A stretch of 64,000 nt of DNA from Phocoena phocoena (taxonomy: Eukaryota; Chordata; Mammalia; Artiodactyla; Phocoenidae). A model generated the notes under the pieces. The model did not search any database, was not told the DNA's origin, and saw only the letters and a program-made list of their open reading frames with translations. Position 1 is the first letter of the stretch. The number at the start of each line of letters is the position of its first letter. The stretch spans positions 140,968,263 to 141,032,262 of the forward strand of contig NC_089221.1 in assembly GCF_963924675.1 (NCBI RefSeq), in the 5' to 3' direction. Shown piece by piece: positions 47,338-58,258 of this stretch. A program made the position numbers and the translations under genes.

Positions 47338-47469
47338 TAAACATAACTTTTAAAGTTCTATAATAAAGATACAAAGAGAAATGTTGGTAGAAGCCTAAGG
47401 AAAGGACAGAAAATCTGACAAATAACAGGGGAAAGCATTTATGGAGAAATATTAAAAAGAAGTGTTGAT

Positions 47470-47705
47470 AATGATTATGATAGCAACAAATATTCCATGT
47501 GGTGCTCACATTCTGTCGTGCACTGTTATAGGTACTTTACATGTATGATTTCCTTTAATCCTTGTCACCCTAGGAGGTTAGTGTTTTCCCATTCCCATCA
47601 TATATACTCACACTGAGGGATGAAAATGTTAAAAAAAGAAAAAAAAGTAATTCAAAGCCACAGACCTAGCATGTAAGGGTGCTAGGACTTGAACCCACGT
47701 AGGGA
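47470..47705 (-). repeat. MIR SINE
   Basis: Reverse MIR: 'ttatgatagcaacaaatatt', 'gatttcctttaatccttgtc', 'actcacactgagggatgaaa' and 'gctaggacttgaacccacg'. Contains an A-rich expansion near 47630-47650. Confidence 0.6.
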
Positions 47706-48587
47706 TCCAGAGTCCATGTTTGTAAGCTCAATTAGGGGTAGACAGTGGAATGTGCACTTTTTCTTATGCCAAAGTCATGCAAAGAGTCTGTAAAATTCTT
47801 CAGTGTTGAATCACCTCCAATTTCCAAAGGCATTGGAGACAGTGGCAGAACACATAGGGCACATTGGGAGGAAGCTGCCTCGGGCACTCGTGTTTACATT
47901 TTGCCAGTTCCAGAAACTCAAATATGAGAGAGAAAAGACAAGAACGATATTTTCAAACTTTGCCTTGTGAGTAGATAAAGAAGACCTACAAAGTGTGATT
48001 AGATACGTAGCCTTTTCCAAACTCTCTTGTCTAATTTTTAACATGGTATATTCAGTATACAATTAGAAATGTACTTCTCTGTATGTTCAGGACATTTCAG
48101 TCTTGGGAGTCTCCTTTTAATAAGAGGATATTTTCGCATGTGTATCACCAAATGATAACACCTATTAACTACTTCATAGAAATGAGTTGGCCTAAGGACA
48201 GAATGTAGCAAGGGACCATCGGATAGGTTATCTGCAGTTGCAGAAGTTCCAAGAACAGAGACAGGTTGTAGAAGCCTCCAAAAAATGTTCACATGACCTA
48301 AGGAAAAAACATGAGCTTTGAAGACAGAGATCCATGCTTAGAGTCTAGGAGTACCTCTACCACCCTAGCTTGAGGTTACTCAAGCGTGAAAGTAAGTGAT
48401 AAAAAGATAACCTATTGCACAATAATATTTGAGTTCTTCTGTCCTTACCTGACTCTTTAGAAGGAAAGGTTAAGTGGGAGCAGTTCAGAAATCACTTTAA
48501 TCAATGGAAACTGGGTAGTGAGCATAGCACAAAGAAAAGAAAACTACTTCAATCATAATCAAAACAAGGTTTGTCAGTGCTTCCTTT
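47706..48587. other. No gene or clear repeat recognised
   Basis: A faint sense MIR trace may exist near 48310-48430. Otherwise nothing identified. Confidence 0.45.
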
Positions 48588-48757
48588 TGTTAGTAAAGTT
48601 TTATTGAAACACAACCACACACATTCATTTAAGTATGGCCTGTGTTGATCTTCTGTTACAGTGGCAGAGTTGAACAAGTGTGACAGATACGGCTCATAAG
48701 TCTAAAATATTTACTGTCTGGCTCTTTAGAAAAATTTGCATCCCCTGCTCTAAAAAA
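48588..48757. mobile_element. hAT-like MER DNA element fragment
   Basis: 'agtaaagttttattgaaaca', 'gtggcagagttgaacaagtg', 'taaaatatttactgtctggc' and terminal 'gcatcccctg' match a common ancient DNA transposon ending 'gacccctg'. Family not named. Confidence 0.55.
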
Positions 48758-49792
48758 ATCTAGAATAGCTATATTGCCTCACACAATACATTAAGCATTG
48801 GAATCAGCAAATGGGAGACCATAAACCCCTAGGAATTGTTTATGACCATAGGACATACGAAAAAAAGCGAAATGCATTTTTGAAATTCGTCACTGACATC
48901 AACTCTGAAGCTGTATACAAATTCTAGTTTCTTTTTCATTTTTTTTAAACATCTTTATTGGAGTATAATTGCTTTACAATGGTGTGTTAGTTTCTGCATT
49001 ATAAGAAAGTGAATCAGCTATACATATATCCCCATATCTCCTCCCTCTTGCATCTCCTTCTCTCCCACCCTCCCTATCCCACCCCTCTAGGTGGTCACAA
49101 AGCACTGAGATGATCTCCCTGTGCTATGCGGCTGCTTCCCACTGGCTATCTATTTTACATTTGGTAGTGTAGAAATGTCCATCCCACTTTCTCACTTTGT
49201 TTCAGCTTACCCTTGCCCCTCCCTGTGTCCTCAAGTCCATTTTCTAGTAGGTTTGCATCTTTATTCCCATCCTGCCCCTAGGTTCTTCATGACCATTTTT
49301 TTTTTTGATTCCATATATGTGTGTTAGCATATGATATTTGTTTTTCTTTTTCTGACTTCACTCTGTATGACTCTAGACTACAAATAACTCAATTTTGTTT
49401 CCTTTTATGGCTGAGTAATATTCCATTTTATATATGTGCCACATATGCTTTATCCATTCATCTGTCCATGGACACTTAGGTTGCTTCCATGTCCTGGCTA
49501 TTGTAAATAGAGCTGCAAAGAACATTGTGGTACATGACTCTTTTTGAATTATGGTTTTCTCAGGGTATATGCCTGTAGTGGGATTGCTGGGTCATATGGT
49601 AGTTCTATGTTTAGTTTTTTAAGGAACCTCCAAACTGTTCTCCATAGTGGCTGTATCAAGTTACATTCCCACCAACAGTGCAAGAGGGTTCCTTTTGTCC
49701 ATGCCCTCTGCAGCATTTATTGTTTGTAGATTTTTAGATGATGGCCATTCTGACCAGTGTGAGGTGATACCTCACTGTGGTTTTGATTTGCG

Positions 49793-50624
49793 TTTGTTGT
49801 CAAGCTGGTTTGCTGGTGTTGAATTCTCTTAGCTTTTGCTTGTCTGTAAAGGTTTTAATTTCTCTGTCGAATCTGAATGAGATCCTTGCTGGGTAGAGTA
49901 ATCTTGGTTGTAGATTTTTCCCTTTCATCACTTTAAATATGTCCTGCTACTCCCTTCTGGCTTGCAGAGTTTCTGCTGAAAGATCAGCTGTTAACCTTAT
50001 ATAGATTCCCTTGTATGTTATTTGTTGTTTTTCCCTTGCTGCTTTTAATATTTTTTCTTTGTATTTAATTTTTGATAGTTTGATTAATATGTGTCTTGGC
50101 GTGTTTCTCCTTGGATTTATCCTGTATGGGACTCTCTGTGTTTCCTGGGCTTGATTGTCTATTCCCTTTCCCATATTAGGGAAGTTTTCAACTGTAATCT
50201 GTTCAAATATTTTCTCAGTCCCTTTCTTTTTCTCTTCTTCTTCTGGGACCCCTATAATTCGAACGTTGGTGTGTTTAATGTTGTCCCAGAGGTCTCTGAG
50301 ACTGTCCTCAATTCTTTTCATTTTTTCTTTATTCTGCTCTGCAGTAGTTATTTCCATTATCTTATCTTCCAGGTCACTTATCCATTCTTCTGCCTCAGTT
50401 ATTCTGCTACTGATTCCTTCTAGAGAATTTTTAATTTCATTTTGTGCTGTTCATCATTGTTTGTTTGCCCCTTAGTTCTTCTAGGCCCTTGTTAAACGTT
50501 TCTCCATTCTATTTACAAGATTTTGGATTATGTTTCCTATCATTACTTTGAATTTTTTTTCAGGTAGACTGCCTATTTCCTCTTCATTTGTTTGGTCTGG
50601 TGGGTTTTCGCCTTTCCCCTTCAT
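49793..50624 (-). pseudogene. L1 ORF1 pseudogene (copy B)
   Basis: The start codon is placed at 50624-50622 ('cacacagcagATGAAGGGG'), giving 'MKGKGENPPDQTNEEE', the usual L1 ORF1 opening. A frame break follows 'NRMEKRLTRA'. The coiled-coil and RRM portion is then open for 136 codons (50357-49947) with 'SLRDLWDNIKHTNVRIIGVP' and 'RHILIKLSKIKYKEKILKAA'. A stop follows 'SAETLQARRE'. The C-terminus is cut at the deletion junction within the last dozen codons. Confidence 0.9.
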
Positions 50625-50778
50625 CTGCTGTGTGTTTCTCTGTCTTCTCATTTTGCTTAACTTACTGTGTTTAGGGTCTCCTTTTCACAGGCTGCAGGTT
50701 CATAGTTCCCATTGTTTTTGGTTTCAGCCCCCAGTGTCTAAGGTTGGTTCAGTGGGTTGTGTAGGCTTCCTGGTGGAA

Positions 50779-50947
50779 GGGACTGGTGCCTGTGTTCTGG
50801 TGGATGAGGCTGGATCTTGTTTTCTGGTGGGCAGGACTGTATCCGGTGGTGTATTTTGGGGAGGGGACTGATGCCTGTGTTCTGGTGGATGAGGCTGGAT
50901 CTTGTCTTTTGGTGGGGGACTGCATCTGGTGGTGTATTTTGGGTTGT
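50779..50947 (-). repeat. Two 85-bp tandem units in L1 5' UTR
   Basis: Unit 1 begins 'gggactggtgcctgtgttct' at 50779 and unit 2 'gggactgatgcctgtgttct' at 50864. Both continue 'ggtggatgaggctggatctt' and end 'ggtggtgtattttggg'. Confidence 0.92.
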
Positions 50948-51213
50948 CTGTGACCTTATTATGATTTTAGGCAGCCTCTCTGCTAATGGGTGGGTTTATG
51001 TTCCTGTCTTGCTAGTTGTTTGGCATAGGGTGTCCAGCAGTGTAGCTTGCTGGTCGTTGAGTGGAGCTGGATATTAGCATTGAGGTGGAGATCTATGGGA
51101 GAGCCTTCACCATTTGATATTGCTTGGAGCCGGGGGTCTCTGGTGGACCAATGTCCCGAACTTGGCTCTCCCACCTCAGAAGCACAGGCCTGACACCCGG
51201 CTGGAGCACTAAG

Positions 51214-51640
51214 ACACTGTCAGTGAGAAAAAAAGAAAAGGAAGGAAGGAAGGAAGGAAAATAGTTATTAAAAAAATTATTAAAAAGTAAAAAAATTAAA
51301 AAGTAATTAAAAAAAAAGAAGAGAGCAACCAAACCAAAAAACAAATATGCCAATGATAACAAGCGCTAAAATCTATACTAAGAAACCAAAACAAACAAAC
51401 AAAAAAATGGACAGACAGATCCCTAGGACAAATGGTAAAAGCAAAGCTATACAGACAAAATCACACAAAGAAGCACACACATATACACTCACAAAAAGAG
51501 AAAAAGAAAAAAAAATATATCTAGTATAAAAAAGAAAAAAAGGAAAAGGAAGAGAGCAACCAAATCAATAAACAAATCTACCAGTGATAATAAACTCTAA
51601 GTACTAAACTAAGATCAACATAAAACCAGAAACAAATTAG
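51214..51640. repeat. A-rich block with internal 231-bp-spaced duplication
   Basis: Purine- and A-rich on the + strand, including (GGAA)5 near 51239-51258. The segment 'gagagcaaccaaaccaaaaa' at 51321 recurs as 'gagagcaaccaaatcaataa' at 51552, and similarity continues for about 65 bases. Part of the L1 5' UTR. Confidence 0.85.
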
Positions 51641-52213
51641 ATGCAGAAAGCAAACCCCAAGACTACAGTTGCTCCCAAAGTCCACTGCCTCAATTTTTGA
51701 ATGATTCATTGTCTATTCAGGTATTACAGAGATGCAGTGTACATCAAGTTGATTGTGGAGATTTAATCCGCTGCTCCTGAGGCTGCTGGGAGAAATTTAC
51801 CTTTGTCTTCTTTGTTGGCATAGCTCCTGGGGTTCAGCTTTGAATTTGGCCCTGCTTGTGCGTGTAGGTTGCCTGAGGGCATCTGTTCCCTGCCTAGACA
51901 GGATGGGGTTAAAGTAGCAGCTGATTAGGGGGCTCTGGCTCACTCAGCCTGGGGGGAGGGAGGGGCACGGAGGCGGGGCGAGCCTGCGGCGGCAGAGGCC
52001 AGCGTGACATTGCACCAGCCTGAGGCGTGCCGTGTGTTCTCCCGGGGAAGTGGTCCCTGGATCACGGGACCCTGGCAGTGGCGGGCTGCACAGGCTCCCC
52101 AGAAGGGAGGTGTGGATAGTGACCTATGCTTGCACACAGGCTTCTTGGTGGTGGCAGCAGCAGCCTTAGCATCTCATGCCCATCTCTGGGGTCTGTGCTT
52201 TTAGCTGCGGCTC

Positions 52214-52774
52214 ATGCCCGTCTCTGGAGCTCGTTTAGGTGGTGCTCTGAATCCCCTCTCCTCACACACTCTGAAACAGTGGTCTCTTGCCTCTTCGGCA
52301 GTTCTAGACTTTTTCCTGGTCTCCCTCCTGGCTAGCTGTGGCACACTAGCCCCCTTCACACTGTGTTCACACAGCCAACCCCAGTCCTCTTCCTGGGATC
52401 TGACCTCCGAAGCCCAAGCCTCGTTCCCAGCACCCCCATGGCAGGTGAGCAGACAAGCCTGTCGGGCTGGTGAGTGCTGGTCGGCACAGATCCTCTGTGT
52501 GGGAATCTCTCTGCTTTGCCCTCCGCACCCCTGTTGCTGTGCTCTCCTCCGCGGCCCCGAAGCTTCCCCCCCACCCACCCCCCATCTCCACCCTCAAAGG
52601 GGCTTCCTAGTGTGTGGAAACCTTTCCTCCTTCACAGCTCCCTCCCACTGGTGCAGGTCCTGTCCCTATTCTTTTGTCTCTGTTTTTTCTTTTGCCCTAC
52701 CCAGGTACATGGGGAGTTTCTTGTCTTTTGGGAGGTCAGCGGTCTTCTGCCAGCGTTCAGTAGGTGTTCTGTAG
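52214..52774 (+). other. 186-codon open frame antisense to L1 5' UTR
   Basis: An ATG-initiated frame on the + strand, opposite to the L1, wholly within the GC-rich 5' UTR. It is Ser/Pro/Cys-rich with no domain I recognise. Primate L1 5' UTRs carry a short antisense frame (ORF0) in a similar location, but homology is not claimed. The high GC of this part lowers stop frequency, and overlapping frames on the other strand (for example 52201-52578) are also open, so chance is a serious alternative. Confidence 0.3.
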
Positions 52775-52856
52775 GAGTTGTTCCACATGTAGATGTATTT
52801 CTGATGTATTTGTGGGGAGGATCCACATAAGGTGATCTCCACGTCTTACTCCTCCT

Positions 52857-52863
52857 CCATCTT
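52857..52863 (-). promoter_or_regulatory. YY1-like site at L1 5' end
   Basis: The minus strand reads 'cttcaagatggaggaggag', containing AAGATGG about 10 bases from the target-duplication border. In human L1 a YY1 site in this position fixes the transcription start; the role here is by analogy. Confidence 0.55.
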
Positions 52864-53059
52864 GAAGGCTCTGTAGTTTCTTTTCCTTACTGTCATCACC
52901 AAATTAAATATCAGTCAACTCTCCCAGACTCAATTAATGCTAATCGAGATCTTTTCTTATATTTTACTTCTATCAGTCTCTTTCTGATGATATTTAGACA
53001 TTTGTTCTTCCACCATTTTCTTAAACTCTTTGAGCTTCTGCAAACATCTCATTTCAAAA

Positions 53060-53150
53060 TGTATGGGAGTATAGTTGACTTACAATGTTTTCTTAGTTTC
53101 AGGTGTAAATCAACGATACTCCAATATGAAATTAAAATTAAATTAAAATT
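53060..53150. repeat. L1 3'-end fold-back
   Basis: 'gagtatagttgacttac' near 53070 (antisense L1 tail) faces 'gtaaatcaacgatactc' near 53105 (sense L1 tail), separated by about 20 bases, and is followed by an A/T-rich tail. This is two L1 tails head to head, or a fold-back product. Confidence 0.65.
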
Positions 53151-55859
53151 TTTTTTGAATAAATAAAATTAAGACTCTGAAAAAAATAAGTACAGTGAGA
53201 TATTCTTTTATATGTGCAGAGGGGCCAACTATCATATACCTTTTGGTATTGACACAAGTCAGCCTCACCAGGATATAAAATAAATGGCTCTCATTGGCTG
53301 AAGGTAGATGACATGACATGCTGAGATCATGAAAATAATATATTTCGATAAGGTGTGTGTGTGTGACTGAAGAGAGACTATTTATATATTCAAGAGTAGT
53401 CATGTGATAGTGATACATAGGCTGCTCAATGCACTGGGGTTTTGAAGGAAAGCAGACTTTGAGAAGTTTTTCTGTAATGTGTCAGTGGGATTATTTCACA
53501 GTTTGAAATGGCTTTTAAATTATTTTGGTGATTGGGCTGCAATCATTTGAATACGTTCCATACACCAACGAGGCAACAAGTTAGCTCAGCTTTCTGTGGA
53601 TTGCCTGTGTCAAATGTGGATAAGGTCTATATATATAAGGTTGTTAGGAGAACCACCTCAGATAATATATGTGAAAGCAGTAAATAAACTCTGATTTTTC
53701 TTAAGTGTCTGTTCTTACCATTTCTACATTTACTGTGTTGTTATGGCTAACAGTCGGAAGCTTTCCAATATAACCTTGAATTAACCTAATGTGACTGAGT
53801 CTTATTTCAATCATCTCCTCATACAAAAGACGACTGAGAGTGTTCTGAGCAAAAGTTGTGTCACTCATAGAGCCAGGACTTGAAAATCACACACTTTAGG
53901 CACATAAAGAGAAAAGGGCAGCATCTCCTGTTTCTGACATGACTTCACATTGTCTTTTGAAAATTTAAGCCTCAGGATCTTTGCACCGGGTCACACACCT
54001 TTTTAATAGTAAATGCTTGCTGTTAAAATGATAAACGGATGTTATTAAAACACTTTAATCCATAGTGCACCAAATGTGCCTACTTAAAGACTAGTTTCCC
54101 TTCAGAATTTTGAAGAAGATGCCTTTTCAGCTTTTCTTTCTTGGCACAATTCTTAAGAGAATGGGAATATCTATATGCCTGTGTTCCTCTAAGCGTACAC
54201 CAGAGATAATTTTATATTCCTGTAAAAGTTTCAAGTGACTTTAATTAGATATTCTTAGATAGTAAATAGCTCACCTCTTCCTCTTCTTCCATTCTTCCCA
54301 GGGGGTTGTGAGTTTTGCAGAAAGTGAAATGGCAAGGATTGTTTGTATCTCAAGCTGCCTACTTTGCCTTTTCCTTCCCAGTGTTCTCAGAGATGAGATT
54401 TTGCAGTACGTGTGATTTCTGGGTAAAAAAAATGTGTTACTTCACACATTTTTAAACTTTTTAAAACTTTGTTAGAAACAAAACAAATTTTTGGAAGTCA
54501 ATAAACAAAGCAAAAACAAAACAAAAGAATGATTAACTCACATTTTCCTTATTTTAAAATACACACAAGTCCAGCTCTCTTCAATGATATGAGGATAAAG
54601 GTGTTGTAAAGATCCACAGATCTACTTGTGTGTTCTCCTTGAATTCCCTTGCCTCTTGATACTGTAGGTGCTTAAATGTATTCATCATATCAATTTATAA
54701 GGTAATGAATCAAATATTGGAATTTTATAAATTTTACTAAATTTGCTTTGAAGGCATAGCCATTTCCCTTAAATAGCAGAATAATTTTATCAATGTTAAC
54801 GAAATATAGTTTTGGAAGCCCCAGATGAAGAGACCATAATTTTAGGCTAAGTTACTATGTGAAACATATAAAGCAAATGCTCATTAGAGACACACTAGTT
54901 AATAGTCTTAATTAGTCATTTAAAAGCTGTTGGGTATTTGGATCTAACATTTGCTCTCGAATGCTATTCCAGAATCTATGTATAATTCGCAGACTACAAT
55001 GATATAATACTCAGATAAACTGAGTCCAAAGTGGTGATTCATGTATAAAGTATAGCCACTTTATGTCACTTTTCCACCCTGCTGAGACAGATATATAGGA
55101 AGCATCCCTAAAAAAAAATTGGCAACAATTAATTTTCCTCACCAAAGGCCTGAACCTCATACGGGTTTTGCTTTCTCTTCAGATTTATACTTCTCAACTT
55201 AGTTTTAATTTGCTAGAACAACAAAGGAGCTAAATCCTCTACTTTTAACAAGTTCCTCCTATGTGCCTGAATAGCAGTGAGCTAGCAGTAACTTCTGACT
55301 TTTTTGACAACTCCCATTGCCAAGTGCAAGCTATTTAGAAGTGGCTACAAAGTGAAAATAAATACCTGGTTTCCCATAGACAGTCCTCTGAAATGCCGTC
55401 TATCATTTGTAATTTCTGTGACGGTATTTGCTGGTTATGATTTATCACCTCGCGACTGCGTGAGTCAGCCGTAAAATGTCCATGACTCAATGGCACGTAA
55501 CAAAAGCAATCAGGAAAGTGACATTTGAGTGAAGGGTTGGTGGATGTGTTTGAACAAGATTTCACTAACTTAAAGAACAAAGGCAAAGTAACTCCCCCAA
55601 CTTTTGAAATCTTAGGAAGTCAGCATTTCAGTTCTTTCTCTTCATTAGTTAATACCTGTAAACTTGGGGGAAAATAACTATCAATTGGAAATAAACAACA
55701 AATATGGATTTATAGAGGGTGACAGTATGGATTTATTCTTATTCTGCACTTAATTTTTTCGATGTGTTCAGAATAGCCTTTTCCTAATCTTGCAAATAAA
55801 CTTCCTACTGCTTTTAAATTTCCTTGCTTCCTACCTGTTCTTTCCTAGGTGGTAAATTG
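53151..55859. other. No gene or clear repeat recognised
   Basis: About 2.7 kb, AT-rich. A weak sense MIR trace near 53590-53700. AP-1-type sites at 55461-55489 are listed separately. Confidence 0.5.
55461..55489. promoter_or_regulatory. Paired AP-1/NF-E2-type sites
   Basis: TGAGTCAGC at 55461-55469 (AP-1 core extended as an NF-E2/Nrf2-type element) and TGACTCA at 55483-55489. The centres are 22 bp apart, about two helical turns. CpGs remain nearby ('cacctcgcgactgcg'), which is uncommon in this AT-rich area. No repeat overlaps. Enhancer function is a guess. Confidence 0.4.
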
Positions 55860-56010
55860 GCAGCAAAATGAATTTATTCTTTCATTGAATATTTATTGAA
55901 TCACCTGTGTTAGGCATGTATAAGACAGTGAGGTTGAAGCAATGAGCAAAACATGCCCTCTTTCTTAAGGAGATTTCAGTCTGATGAAATGAGTAAAATG
56001 GGTCATATTT
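55860..56010 (+). repeat. Ancient interspersed repeat fragment
   Basis: 'attctttcattgaatattta', 'ttgaatcacctgtgttaggc' and 'gcaatgagcaaaacatgccc' match the same broad ancient repeat as 41520. Confidence 0.4.
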
Positions 56011-57464
56011 ACTTTTCTAGGTTAAGTGCTATTAACCTTGAATGAGAAAATGTCCATTTTCAAGTCTCACAGAATATTTCATATACAAGCAACTTGACTT
56101 TGCAACACTTGAATATTTATTTCAAACCACAGCTATCCTCATATGGAAAAGTGGGACAGAGGTCAGCCTGGTGACTGGAATATGACTGGCCATCTGGGCA
56201 TCTGCTCTTCTTAGTCCTGTGGACTCTCCAGTTTATGTTAGATTCTTATTAGTTCCTTGTTTTGCAAATGATATTTAACCTCCTTTGAGCTAAGAAGAGA
56301 AATAATGGATGAACTTCTTGAAAGTTTTACCACAGGAGCTCAGTTCATTGGTTATAAGTATTATCCAACAGCATTAGCCAGAAATTGTGATATGCTGCTC
56401 ATGGCATCCAAGGGAAATTGGGAAAGAAAAGATAGAGTTCTCAAGGAAAAGTTACTGTCATTAATGGAGACATAATTTAAGCAAAACTTCAAAATGAAGA
56501 TGAACTCTGCCAATAATAACTATGGTTATTCACTTTGGTGTTGGCAACACTCAGGATAGTATCTGGAACAGAATGGTAATAATGATACCGTCTATCCTTT
56601 GTTGAACCCTTCCTGGGTGTTGGCCATTGTGCTATTGAGTGAGACGTATTAATGGCCTGAGTCTATCTTACAGAAAGATTAGAGAGGTGTAAAGATGAGC
56701 TGATAGAACCTGCAGAAGTTGATATAATAATTTTGGAAGAACTTGTCCCAGCCTTCCAGTCCTCAGGAGGGAAGGATGCTGAACAAGAAGAGAATAGAGA
56801 CAGTACTTTGGAATGGTGTGCATCATTTCAACTGTAAGAGTAAGTGTAGCCAAGAACGCAACAAGAATTTGATTAAGAAGAATGATTAACTCCCGGCACA
56901 GCTAGGCCAAGCATACTTCATTCTTGATTGGCCTGAGAATAGGACACCACCTCATGACAGCAATAATATAATGAAAACACAAGCAGATAAAATAATCAGT
57001 TTGGGTATAGATGCATCTTCCTCTATCTTTAGGAAAGGTCTGGAAAAGAATTTAGAACACAGGTTAAGAATGAGGTCATGAAGAGAAAATATGACCTATG
57101 TATACAAGTATTAACCTGAGCCTAAACACTAGAGGAATATTTTTAGTACTGATCAATTACGGCTTTTGTCACCGGCTTGGCTGAAGTCCATATGGGGCAT
57201 TAAATCGTGCAACTACTTTTTCAAGTAGACTAACCCAATCTACTCTTGAATTGGAGCTTAGGAAGAAACGGTAGGAAACAGAAACTCAGGATCGGGAAAA
57301 GTTTGATGTGCTTACTTTCTCTGTTGGAACAGGTTTCAAGTAATCTAAGTCTCTTGAAACATTCTCTCTGGCATACGAGGCACAATGTAGGAGGCACAAT
57401 GTTTAGGAAATCAACACCAAAGGCTTCACATAGAAGATTTTGTATAGTCCTCAAATCAACTGTA
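56011..57464. other. No gene or clear repeat recognised
   Basis: About 1.45 kb. A faint reverse MIR may exist near 56560-56650. Confidence 0.5.
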
Positions 57465-57590
57465 CCATGTATAAGTTATAATTCCCATTTTATTGATGGG
57501 TTAACCAAGGTTTAGAGAAGTTAGGTGACTTGTTCAGGGTCACAATAACTAGATTAGTAGCACCAACTTCATATACTTCAGACCTGATTT
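57465..57590 (-). repeat. MIR SINE fragment
   Basis: Reverse MIR: 'attcccattttattgatggg', 'aaggtttagagaagttaggt' and 'gacttgttcagggtcacaat'. Confidence 0.62.
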
Positions 57591-57597
57591 TAAAGTG

Positions 57598-57836
57598 GGA
57601 AGGGAGGGATAAAGTAGGAGACTGGGATTGACATATGTACACTACTATATATTAATCAGGTAACTAATAAGGACCTACTGTATAGCACAGGGAACTTGTC
57701 TCAATACTCTGTAATGACCTATATGGGAAAAGAATCTAAAAAAGAGTATAGGTATGTATATGTAAAACTGACACACTTTGTTGTACAGCAGAAACTAACA
57801 CAGCATTGTAAATCAACTGTACTCGGATAAAAAAAT
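57598..57836 (+). mobile_element. L1 3' end, sense
   Basis: 'gtatagcacagggaacttgt', 'gttgtacagcagaaactaac' and 'gtaaatcaactgtactcgga' followed by an A-tail. It is the sense version of the subfamily seen at 16835-17072. Target duplication approximately GATTTTAAAGTG before (57586-57597), with a near match TTTTAAAAGTG after. Confidence 0.85.
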
Positions 57837-58055
57837 TTTTTAAAAGTGAACCATGAACAAATGGCCATAAATAAGCAATGTCTTAAGAGACTGTGACTGG
57901 TTTTCAAAGGAGTCAAATTAATTTTTATCAAAGGTAGGGAAGGGGTAAAGAGAAGATCAAGGTAGGTTATCAGATGATTTTGGTTAGATAGAAGTTCTGG
58001 CATTAAAGATACAGTGATTGAAGACTGACATAGAAATTCTAGGGAGAAATTCTTG

Positions 58056-58258
58056 GGCTTCCCTGGTGGCGCAGTGGTTGAGAGTCCACCTGCTGATGCA
58101 GGGGATGCGGGTTCGTGCCCCGGTCTGGGAAGATCCCACATGCTGCGGAGCGGCTGGGCCCGTGAACCATGGCTGCTGAGCCTGCACGTCCGGAGCCTGT
58201 GCTCTGCAATGGGAGAGGCCACAACAGTGAGAGGCCCGCGTACCGCAAAAAAAAAAAA
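58056..58258 (+). mobile_element. CHR-family SINE, young copy
   Basis: It starts 'gggcttccctggtggcgcag' and ends 'gaggcccgcgtaccgc' plus an A-tail of about 17. A box TGGCGCAGTGG at 58067-58077 and B box GGTTCGTGCC at 58110-58119 form the internal RNA polymerase III promoter. A 22-bp target duplication, perfect in both copies (58034-58055 and 58259-58280), indicates recent insertion. Confidence 0.96.

Larger units (their letters stand above)
48941..52873 (-). mobile_element. Large L1 copy B: complete 5' end, large internal deletion
   Basis: 3933 bp antisense L1 flanked by TAGTTTCTTTTTCATT (48925-48940) and TAGTTTCTTTTCCTTA (52874-52889), an imperfect duplication. On the minus strand: 5' UTR of about 2.25 kb, ORF1, then, within the last ORF1 codons, a jump at about 49793 to the ORF2 C-terminus and 3' UTR. 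By comparison with copy A (43382 to 46758), about 3.4 kb is missing, so the intact element would have been about 7.3 kb. Confidence 0.95.
50625..52873 (-). promoter_or_regulatory. L1 5' UTR with internal promoter
   Basis: The region upstream of ORF1 in copy B. From its 5' end (right): a YY1-like site, a GC- and CpG-rich part (about 51900-52620), an A-rich block on the + strand (51214-51640), and two 85-bp tandem units next to ORF1. As in other mammalian L1s it should contain an RNA polymerase II promoter that starts at the first base. Activity is inferred. The element is otherwise defective but the promoter looks complete. Confidence 0.75.

Noticed and set aside
49750..49830. Splicing of L1 RNA as the cause of the internal deletion
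   Set aside because: On the L1 strand the deleted part does not begin with GT or end with AG in any alignment of the junction.
52201..52597. Minus-strand frames of 72-125 codons in the L1 5' UTR
   Set aside because: Overlapping open frames in several phases show that GC-rich composition alone removes stops.
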